A stretch of DNA of 13,988 nt from Candidatus Omnitrophota bacterium (GTDB taxonomy: Bacteria; Omnitrophota; Gorgyraeia; Zapsychrales; Fredricksoniimonadaceae), in contig JAHFGE010000027.1 in NCBI GenBank assembly GCA_023247575.1, positions 1 to 13,988 of the forward strand, written 5' to 3'. The position numbers and the translations under genes are program-made. The notes under the pieces were generated by a model that saw nothing but the letters and a program-made list of their open reading frames with translations, ran no database searches and was not told where the DNA came from. Positions 1 to 5,064 of the stretch are shown in pieces (the stretch's first letter is position 1; every line of letters begins with the position of its first letter).

Positions 1-2
1 CT

Positions 3-314
3 TCGTTTGGGGCAATTTTGGGGGGAGTGTCTAGTTTAATTCCAACCACTAGTTTATTGGGTTCTATGGGTTTAGCAGCATTACAAAGTGGGTTAGGTCA
101 AGTTGTGGGAAATATAGTAACAGGGGCAGCGTATTCCCATATTAGCTATGGGGCTATTATTGGTTCGTCTTTAGGAGGAGCGTTCGGGTCATTATATGGG
201 GGGATGGTTACAGGAGTAGTATCTAAAGAAATGGATGCAGTTATAACGGGTACTTATGGAGGAATAATGGAAGGCGAAGGTGATTATACACAACGACTTA
301 TTTTGAATCAATAA
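3..314 (+). CDS. C-terminal end of a glycine-rich protein, possibly RHS-like polymorphic toxin (partial)
   Basis: The frame is open from base 3 with no stop upstream, so this is the last ~103 residues of a gene that begins outside the window; the TTG at 18 need not be a real start. The peptide is rich in Gly, Ala, Ser, Leu and Ile, with alternating small and hydrophobic residues (for example GAAYSHISYGAIIGSSLGGA) and a short polar tail ending in LILNQ. Such Gly/Ala-rich stretches are common just after the core of RHS-repeat polymorphic toxins and in some pore-forming effectors. No catalytic motif is visible. Two small membrane-protein genes follow in the same direction, as immunity genes often do. 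The bases are AT-rich compared with the secretion operon downstream. The RHS assignment is inference; a phage or surface protein tail is an alternative. Confidence 0.5.
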   Translation, partial: SFGAILGGVSSLIPTTSLLGSMGLAALQSGLGQVVGNIVTGAAYSHISYGAIIGSSLGGAFGSLYGGMVTGVVSKEMDAVITGTYGGIMEGEGDYTQRLILNQ

Positions 315-337
315 ATGTGATTAATAGGGGAATTCAT

Positions 338-670
338 ATGGTGGATGTTTTACTTAATATAAGTATTCTTATTTGGGGCGTTTCATCTTTTATTAGTAGT
401 TATATGGGAGGAAAATATTTAAATTATTTAAAAACTCAGCACACCGATGTTTGGAATAGGCTTGGTCGGCCAGGATATATTTATGAAACGACCTTTGAAG
501 CTAGAAAAGCGATAAGAGATTTTGAAAAAAGAAAAGATTATTTACAATTAAGTGATTCTGAATTAACGAGAAGGATTATTTTAAATCGGGCATGGTATAA
601 CATCATGCTTTTTTGGTTTATTATTGTTTTAATCTTACTTCTTTGTCATTATCTCAAAATTGGGAAGTGA
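338..670 (+). CDS. Small membrane protein with two transmembrane segments (UspB-like layout)
   Basis: I choose ATG 338 (110 aa) because AGGGGAA at 326-332 is a ribosome binding site 5 nt upstream; a GTG at 317 in the same frame has no comparable site. Residues ~3-22 form an N-terminal membrane segment and ~88-105 (ILLLC-containing) a C-terminal one. The middle is polar and charged and carries the pattern YLKTQHTDVWNRLGRPGYI. A 'Leu-x-x-x-His-x-x-x-Trp-x-x-Leu-Gly-x-Pro' patch between two membrane segments resembles small uncharacterised bacterial membrane proteins of UspB-like architecture. It follows the upstream partial gene by 23 bases and is followed 5 bases later by another membrane protein, so the three are probably co-transcribed. 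The function is unknown; a role as immunity protein to the upstream product is only a positional guess. Confidence 0.7.
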   Translation: MVDVLLNISILIWGVSSFISSYMGGKYLNYLKTQHTDVWNRLGRPGYIYETTFEARKAIRDFEKRKDYLQLSDSELTRRIILNRAWYNIMLFWFIIVLILLLCHYLKIGK

Positions 671-675
671 TTTAA

Positions 676-1149
676 ATGCAAAAAAATATAAAAAAATATC
701 GTATAAAAGACGAGTTTAAAAAAACGGCTTTATTTTTATGCTTCCTTTGTTTAGTAATGTTTATTTTACTATGCCTACTTATACCAGAACATACTCAGGA
801 TTTTTTAATCATTGGATTTCCTTTTCTTTTCATAAGTATTTGTTTTATTGTGACAGCACAGGCAGAGGTTTTTATCGATGAGGAAGGGATCCGCCATTAC
901 AACAAAGTAATATGTAACCTGGTAGGTTCTCAATACGCTAAATGGAATGATATTACGCTAGCGCACATCAAGTATTCGGTTCATCACAGTGGATGGATAG
1001 AAATTTACGCACGGAAAGAAAAGGGGTATAGCAAGGTTGAAATCCCCTTTTTTGAATATTCGACAGAATTAATAGAAGACATTGTTGCTCACCTTTCTTC
1101 TGAAGTTAGAAAAATCGATTTTGAAAATTTAAAGCATAAAAAAGGCTAA
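676..1149 (+). CDS. Membrane protein with PH-like (YcxB-type) cytoplasmic domain
   Basis: 157 aa from ATG 676, with GGAAG at ~662-667 overlapping the end of the previous gene. A basic N-terminus (residues 1-16) precedes a hairpin of two membrane segments (about 17-37 and 43-61). The remainder looks like a small beta-rich domain: a strand VFIDEEGI, a conserved-looking Trp (KWNDIT), paired strands SGWIEIYAR and YSKVEIPFF, then a helix ELIEDIVAHLSS. Two membrane segments followed by 'strand-GI-strand...W-x-DI...' is the pattern of bacterial PH-like/YcxB membrane proteins, whose functions are mostly unknown. The gene is AT-rich like its two upstream neighbours. The stop codon abuts a 23-bp repeat, so the cluster ends exactly where the repeat begins. 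Confidence 0.65.
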   Translation: MQKNIKKYRIKDEFKKTALFLCFLCLVMFILLCLLIPEHTQDFLIIGFPFLFISICFIVTAQAEVFIDEEGIRHYNKVICNLVGSQYAKWNDITLAHIKYSVHHSGWIEIYARKEKGYSKVEIPFFEYSTELIEDIVAHLSSEVRKIDFENLKHKKG

Positions 1150-1171
1150 ATTCCGGGGACACGTACTAATT
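1149..1171 (+). repeat. RAYT-associated repeat, copy 1
   Basis: The 23 bases here are identical to 1652-1674 in the same orientation (core TTCCGGGGACACGTACTAAT). The inverse complement of the core occurs at 2425-2446. This copy starts on the last base of the preceding stop codon and lies ~40 bases upstream of the lipoprotein gene. It is probably a dispersed REP-like site recognised by the transposase at 1775. Confidence 0.8.
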
Positions 1172-1208
1172 ATTGTGGTTAATGAATCATCCAAGAAAGG
1201 ATAACATA

Positions 1209-1613
1209 ATGAAAGTATTAATTGCTTGCAGCTTGCTTATTTTTACCTGTCTCTCGTTTTCAGGATGCTCCGTATTTATGGCCGCACATCAACCGGATTA
1301 TAAAGATTTAAGTTTTCTAAAAGCTGGTGTTTCAAGAGATAAAATCGTGTCAGAACTAGGATCACCTGCTGCAACCCAAACTGATGAACAAGGCAATGCC
1401 GTAGACATATACAAATTTAAACAAGGTTATGGCACGGGGAATAAAGCCCTCAGAATGTTAGGGCACGGAACAGCTGATTTTTTCTCACTGGGGTTATGGG
1501 AGATTGTTGGTACCCCGGCTGAAGCCATTTGTAATGGTAAAGATATGGCTGTAAAAGTAACTTACGATAAAGAGAACAAAGCTCAAGATATAGTCTATCT
1601 GACAGGCAAGTAA
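1209..1613 (+). CDS. Small outer-membrane lipoprotein, SmpA/BamE-like fold
   Basis: I start at ATG 1209 (134 aa) because AAGAAAGG at 1193-1200 is 8 nt upstream; a TTG at 1173 would add 12 polar residues in front of a normal signal peptide. MKV then a hydrophobic stretch ends in FSGC, a slightly atypical lipobox with Phe at -3, so Cys20 is the expected lipidation site. The mature part contains 'FLKAGVSRDKIVSELGSP', the helix-turn seen at the start of SmpA/OmlA/BamE-type domains (typically G-x-[ST]-x-x-x-[VIL]-x-x-x-[LF]-G-x-P), followed by polar beta-like segments (VDIYKFKQG, MAVKVTYD, DIVYLTG). There is also a hydrophobic patch, DFFSLGLWEIVGTPAEAI. Function is unknown; a structural or assembly role in the envelope is the family expectation. 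It lies between two direct copies of the 23-bp repeat. Confidence 0.75.
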   Translation: MKVLIACSLLIFTCLSFSGCSVFMAAHQPDYKDLSFLKAGVSRDKIVSELGSPAATQTDEQGNAVDIYKFKQGYGTGNKALRMLGHGTADFFSLGLWEIVGTPAEAICNGKDMAVKVTYDKENKAQDIVYLTGK

Positions 1614-1627
1614 GAGGAACAAAATAG

Positions 1628-1675
1628 TTCCGGGGAAATAGTTCCGGGGATAATTCCGGGGACACGTACTAATTT
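1628..1675 (+). repeat. Left repeat array of the RAYT element (three TTCCGGGGA units)
   Basis: TTCCGGGGA occurs at 1628-1636, 1642-1650 and 1654-1662. The third unit extends into the 22-base element 1654-1675, whose exact inverse complement is 2425-2446 on the other side of the transposase gene. The nested short and long units resemble the REP/BIME arrangement known around RAYT genes. Confidence 0.8.
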
Positions 1676-1703
1676 TTGTCAGACGATTATAAAAATTTAA
1701 TAA
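1676..1703 (+). promoter_or_regulatory. Possible promoter of the RAYT gene
   Basis: TTGTCA at 1676-1681 is followed after 16 bases by TAATAA at 1698-1703, in a very AT-rich stretch just inside the left repeat. The -35 is close to consensus and the -10 is weak. I see no better candidate before the gene. Confidence 0.25.
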
Positions 1704-1774
1704 TAAAATATAGCGTCATTTAATTCTCCCGTTAAATGGCACAAAGGAAAGGCCGGATTAAAAAAGGTGGACGA

Positions 1775-2431
1775 ATGGCTCGAACAGCGAGAGTTGTCGC
1801 AGAAGGTTATCCACATCATATTGTCCAGAGGGGTAATCGTCGGCAGCAAGTATTTTTTAGTGATCATGATCGGTTGGAATATTTGAGGTTGTTGAAGGAT
1901 CAGTCAGAGGTATACGGGTTAAAGATATGGGCATATTGCTTGATGGATAATCATGTACATTTGATTGTTGTTCCTGAACAAAGGGAGTCGTTGGCAAAGG
2001 CGATAGGGGAAGCACATAAACGGTACACACGGATGATTCATTTTCGGGAAGGGTGGCGTGGATATTTATGGCAGGGGAGGTTCGGCAGTTTTGTGTTGGA
2101 TGACGAATATGTATATGCGGCAGTGCGGTATGTAGAACGGAATCCTGTTCGTGCGAAACTGGTTGAAAAGGCAGGTGATTATAAATGGTCAAGTGCTGGG
2201 GCGCATATCGATGGAGAAAATGGAGATGTTTTAACAAGATTTTATCTGCAGGGGGAGATTAAGGATTGGGTGGGTTATTTGGCGGGAGATGAGGACAAAG
2301 AAGATTTAAAATTGATGCGGCGGCATGGAGCGACCGGGAGGCCTCTTGGGGGCAAAGAGTTTATGGAGCAGTTAGCGAAGAAATTAGGAGTTGATTTGGC
2401 ACCAAGAAAGCAGGGAAGGCCTAGAAATTAG
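1775..2431 (+). CDS. REP-associated tyrosine transposase (RAYT, Y1/HUH family)
   Basis: 218 aa from ATG 1775, preceded by AAGGTGG at 1764-1770. ATG 1736 is in frame but lacks a binding site and would add 13 basic residues before the usual family start MARTARVVAEGYPHHI. The HUH motif is in CLMDNHVHLIVVP (His60 and His62). The helix EYVYAAVRYVERNPVRAKLV (111-130) matches the RAYT region that carries the nucleophilic Tyr; I cannot tell which Tyr is used. YLWQGRF (97-103) and the C-terminal GATGRPLGGKEFMEQLAKKLG and RKQGRPRN are typical of RAYTs. The family cuts and joins single-stranded DNA at REP-type repeats and is usually single-copy and domesticated. The gene is intact, and its stop codon lies inside the right repeat, which argues for a functional element. 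Confidence 0.93.
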   Translation: MARTARVVAEGYPHHIVQRGNRRQQVFFSDHDRLEYLRLLKDQSEVYGLKIWAYCLMDNHVHLIVVPEQRESLAKAIGEAHKRYTRMIHFREGWRGYLWQGRFGSFVLDDEYVYAAVRYVERNPVRAKLVEKAGDYKWSSAGAHIDGENGDVLTRFYLQGEIKDWVGYLAGDEDKEDLKLMRRHGATGRPLGGKEFMEQLAKKLGVDLAPRKQGRPRN

Positions 2432-2531
2432 TACGTGTCCCCGGAAACTCTGTCCCCGGAAACTTTATTCCGGAAACTTCCGTGTCCCCGGAAACCTTCC
2501 CGGAAACCTTCGGAAACTTCCCGGAAACTTT
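2425..2531 (-). repeat. Right repeat array of the RAYT element
   Basis: 2425-2446 is the inverse complement of 1654-1675 and overlaps the RAYT stop codon. It continues as seven near-tandem copies of YCGGAAAC, beginning at 2441, 2456, 2470, 2488, 2500, 2510 and 2521. Three of these belong to full TCCCCGGAA units (2438, 2453, 2485). TTCCGGAA at 2468-2475 and CGGAA-AC-TTCCG at 2471-2482 are small self-complementary structures. The copies decay away from the gene. Confidence 0.8.
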
Positions 2532-2573
2532 GTAAATTCCTTTAAAAACAGTGCACTTTTAATTCGTAGATGA

Positions 2574-2633
2574 CACAATTGAATAAAATGCTTGATTTCT
2601 TCAATTGTGATTTGTATAATTGAAGTTAACTTC
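2574..2633 (+). promoter_or_regulatory. fic promoter with overlapping inverted-repeat operator
   Basis: TTGATT (2592-2597), a 17-base spacer and a perfect TATAAT (2615-2620) form a good sigma-70-type promoter; the start of transcription should be near 2627. Three nested inverted repeats overlap it: CACAATTGAA at 2574-2583 with its complement at 2600-2609, CTTCAATT at 2599-2606 with AATTGAAG at 2618-2625, and the 12-bp perfect palindrome GAAGTTAACTTC at 2622-2633. A repressor bound here would cover the -35, the -10 and the start site, so autoregulation is likely but not shown. Confidence 0.6.
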
Positions 2634-2657
2634 TATTGCTTAAGATCAGGAAGAAAT

Positions 2658-3817
2658 ATGGACATCAAAGCCTTTAAGAATAGCCCGCAGGAAAAATAAT
2701 CAATACGCAAAAAGGATACTCTGTTTTTGTGCCTAATCCTTTGCCTCCCAAGGTAAGTTATGATGAAGCCCTCGTGCAATTGTTATCAGAGGCAAATCGC
2801 AATTTGGGAAATCTAAACGGAATAGGGACGCAGATGCCAAATCCCGCCCTTTTGATTATTCCATACGTAAGGAAAGAAGCAGTTTTAAGTTCAAGGATAG
2901 AAGGCACGCAGACTTCTCTCTCAGAGCTGTTCTATTTTGAAGCCGCCCGCAAAGAACAGCAGAAGAAAGAAGCCGGCAGAACAGATATTTTAGAAGTATA
3001 TAATTATGTGAAGGCCATTGATTACGGCATTAAACGGCTGGAATCCCTGCCTCTATCTCTGCGTTTAATCAAAGAAATACACGCTATTCTTATGAAAGGG
3101 GTAAGGGGGCAACATTTAACTCCTGGTGAATTTCGCAGAAGCCAGAATTGGATTGGTCCTGGGGGTTGTACGCTTAACGATGCTGCTTATATACCGCCTC
3201 CTGTGGAGGAAATGAAAGAGGCATTAGGTGATCTTGAGAAGTTTATCCACAACAGAGGCGTCCTTGATGGGCTTATTCAGTGCGCAGTTACACACTATCA
3301 GTTTGAGTCCATACATCCATTCTTAGACGGAAATGGAAGAATAGGTAGATTATTGACCATACTTTTTCTATGCGAAAGGCAGTACCTGAAATATCCATTG
3401 TTGTACCTTAGCGCTTATTTTGAAAGAAATCGCAGTCAGTATTATGAAAGATTGCTTGGCGTAAGCCAAAAAGGAGACTGGGCCGGGTGGATTAAGTTCT
3501 TCTTAAAGGCGGTAGCGGATGAATCCCGGGATGCCATTGATAACTCAGGATCTGTGCTTGCTTTATTGGATGATTATAGGAAACGGGTTGAGCAAAAGAG
3601 GCCTTCTATGTATGTATTTAAATTGCTTGATTTGATCTCAAGAAATCCCTATATAAGCATACCCAAAGCAGCTCGGTCGCTTAAGACTTCGTTTCACACA
3701 GCTAAAGCTGCTGTGGAAAAACTGCAGTCAATGAAGATATTAACGGAAACCACGGATAAAGAGTGGGGTAAAATATACTGCGCAGACGAGCTTCTAAAGA
3801 TCTTTGACCCAAAATAG
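2658..3817 (+). CDS. Fic family AMP-transferase, class II, with N-terminal frameshift
   Basis: An ATG at 2658, with AGGAAG at 2648-2653, encodes MDIKAFKNSPQEK and then hits TAA at 2697. The rest of the gene is in the -1 frame; upstream of the GTG at 2729 that frame reads AGKIINTQKGYSVF. Fic proteins with this N-terminal domain usually read ...SPAG..., so one C seems lost from the run at 2684-2686. From GTG 2729 the product is 362 aa. It has the N-terminal Fic domain, the inhibitory helix motif S54-S-R-I-E58-G59, the catalytic motif HPFLDGNGRIGR at 196-207, and a winged-helix-like C-terminus (~295-360). The family transfers AMP from ATP to protein hydroxyls. Catalytic and inhibitory residues are intact, so the shortened form may work. 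It could instead be a pseudogene, an assembly error, or a gene rescued by slippage at 2692-2696. Confidence 0.88.
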
Positions 3818-3877
3818 AGCATAACTGTGCTATAACCTAGGACAATAAGTCAATCTCAAAGTCATTAGTCAATTGAT

Positions 3878-3906
3878 TTGACAATTCAATAGACAGATGT
3901 TATCCC
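3878..3906 (+). promoter_or_regulatory. Probable promoter of the phd-relE pair
   Basis: A perfect TTGACA at 3878-3883 is followed after 17 bases by TATCCC at 3901-3906, preceded by TG at 3898-3899 (extended -10 form). The palindrome TCAATTGA at 3869-3876 lies immediately upstream and could be part of an operator for the antitoxin-toxin complex. The -10 hexamer is weak, so this is tentative. Confidence 0.4.
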
Positions 3907-3927
3907 TGATGTAGGAGGATGAAACCT

Positions 3928-4212
3928 ATGATGACTGTTCAAAAAGACACCACTCTTGTTGGCGTTTCCGAAATGCGTACAAAAATGGATGAAATCCTTG
4001 CTATGAGTCATCGGCATACGGTGATTATTGAAAAACGCCATAAACCTGTAGCGGTACTCATTGATGCCGGTCAATATGAGCAATTAGAAAAACGGCTGGA
4101 GCTTCTGGAAGATTTCGCGTTGGCTCATTTGGCCAAAGCCAGGGAACGCGGCTCCAAAGGATCGGATTATATGGATATTGAAGCCGCGTTAAAAATTATT
4201 CGCCGCCAATGA
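3928..4212 (+). CDS. Phd/YefM-family antitoxin
   Basis: Start ATG 3928 (94 aa) is preferred because AGGAGG at 3913-3918 is 9 nt upstream; the in-frame ATG at 3919 directly touches that binding site. The N-terminal ~55 residues show the Phd/YefM fold pattern: 'VGVSEMRTKMDEIL', then HTVIIEKRHKPVAVLIDAGQYEQLEK, where a strand-turn-strand with '[KR]-P-V-A-V-L-[IV]' is the family hallmark and binds operator DNA. The C-terminal part (RLELLEDFALAHLAKARERG...IEAALKIIRR) is the helix and tail that would wrap the toxin. Its stop codon overlaps the toxin start by four bases (ATGA), the usual translational coupling in toxin-antitoxin operons. The C-terminal half is atypical only in having a long Arg/Lys-rich tail. 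Confidence 0.9.
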   Translation: MMTVQKDTTLVGVSEMRTKMDEILAMSHRHTVIIEKRHKPVAVLIDAGQYEQLEKRLELLEDFALAHLAKARERGSKGSDYMDIEAALKIIRRQ

Positions 4213-4508
4213 CCCTCTGGAAGATCCATATTCATAAATTAGTTCTGACTGAGGACTTCGAAGATCTCTCGCGGACAAACAAGGAAATGATTCTCAAGGC
4301 CCTGCACAAAAAACTTTCGCTCGACCCTCAGGGCTACGGTAAGCCTTTAACAGGAGAGTTTAAAGGGCTATGGCGCCTGCGCGCAGGTGATTATCGTGTT
4401 ATTTATCGTATTGTGAAGGATGAAATCCTCGTCTTGGTCATCAAGGTCGGCATCCGTCGTGATGATCAAGTGTACCAAGAGTTATCCGCACGCTTAAAGA
4501 AATTATAA
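4209..4508 (+). CDS. RelE/ParE-superfamily toxin
   Basis: 99 aa from ATG 4209, overlapping the antitoxin by 4 bases and lacking its own strong ribosome binding site. It has the compact superfamily layout: helices at the N-terminus (TEDFEDLSRTNKEMILKALHKKL), a 'DPQGYGKPLTGEFKGLWRLRAGDYRVIYRI' region with the invariant-looking Gly-x-W/R-x-x-x-x-Y-R-V-I-Y pattern, and a last strand with IKVGIRRDDQVY. RelE members cut ribosome-bound mRNA, while ParE members poison gyrase. The Arg-rich core and the C-terminal 'H/I-R-x-x-x-VY'-like end fit RelE better. The catalytic residues of this small family are poorly conserved, so activity cannot be judged from sequence alone. Confidence 0.88.
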   Translation: MTLWKIHIHKLVLTEDFEDLSRTNKEMILKALHKKLSLDPQGYGKPLTGEFKGLWRLRAGDYRVIYRIVKDEILVLVIKVGIRRDDQVYQELSARLKKL

Positions 4509-4553
4509 ATACAAATTTTTTTGAATTCCCTTCCTTTCCTTCTTTTCTATTTA

Positions 4554-4559
4554 TATAAT
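4554..4559 (+). promoter_or_regulatory. Possible -10 element of the gsp operon promoter
   Basis: A perfect TATAAT lies 12 bases upstream of the gspC ATG, in the 63-base gap after the toxin gene. No good -35 is present at the usual distance (TTCCTT at 4531 is the best with a 17-base spacer). If used, transcription would start near 4566 and leave a leader of ~6 bases. Confidence 0.3.
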
Positions 4560-4571
4560 TATAAATAATCT

Positions 4572-5063
4572 ATGTCTATTTCTCTTCATTGGCTGGTTAT
4601 TCTTGAGCGAATGTTCTTAGGGGTGCTTGGCGGGGCCTGTCTTTACATCCTTTATTTTTCAACAACAAATCATCACCACCTACCGATTAGTCCCGATACA
4701 CAGACTGTGGAATCCACCGCAGAGTCTACTATCAGCGCGTCTGTTTTGCCATCCTTGCCTTCTTATGAAAATTATGCCAGTAAAATCAACAGACGGGATT
4801 TGTTTAGTTCTTCCACAGTCTCCACGGATCTTAGTACCTTAACGGCCGCCCCGGGGGCTTTGCCGGGTGATTTGAAAGTGGTTGGCATTGTGGTGGGAAA
4901 CCCTTCTGAAGTGATTATCGAGAATACAATCTCTCATCAGACATTATTTATCCAGCAGGGGAAAGAAACAGACGGTATCAGTATTCAAAAAGTGCAAGCC
5001 CATCAAGTTATTTTGAGTTATAAGGGTGAGTCGGTAGTTATTCCGTTGAAGGAGAACAAATAG
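4572..5063 (+). CDS. gspC: Type II secretion inner-membrane protein GspC, short form without PDZ
   Basis: 163 aa. A short cytoplasmic N-terminus is followed by one membrane segment (about 12-30) and a Ser/Thr/Pro-rich periplasmic linker (35-90). Then comes a GspC homology-region (HR) type domain: RRDLF at 74-78, LPGDLKVVGIVVGN at 97-110, then VIIEN, TLFIQQGKE and VILSYKGESVVIPL. The HR domain of GspC binds the N0 domain of the secretin GspD, which is the next gene. Classical GspC continues into a PDZ or coiled-coil domain; this one stops right after the HR domain, as PilP-like proteins do. No Shine-Dalgarno is visible before ATG 4572. ATG 4611 is in frame but would remove most of the N-terminus. 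It is the first gene of the operon. Confidence 0.8.
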   Translation: MSISLHWLVILERMFLGVLGGACLYILYFSTTNHHHLPISPDTQTVESTAESTISASVLPSLPSYENYASKINRRDLFSSSTVSTDLSTLTAAPGALPGDLKVVGIVVGNPSEVIIENTISHQTLFIQQGKETDGISIQKVQAHQVILSYKGESVVIPLKENK

Positions 5064-5064
5064 C

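Noticed and set aside
1450..1665. Open frame on the minus strand reading through the left repeats
   Set aside because: It starts in repeat sequence and is antisense to the lipoprotein gene, with no start signal.
2437..2531. Possible CRISPR-like array
   Set aside because: Units are only 8-9 bases, unequally spaced (10-18 bases), with no unique spacers, and they are tied to the adjacent transposase.
2391..2573. Reading frame of about 60 codons across the right repeat array
   Set aside because: The peptide is only a translation of the YCGGAAAC repeats (PRKL/PGN patterns) and overlaps the end of the transposase gene in another frame; no start signal is visible.
3919..3921. ATG 3919 as the antitoxin start
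   Set aside because: It touches the AGGAGG motif with no spacer; the ATG at 3928 has normal spacing.
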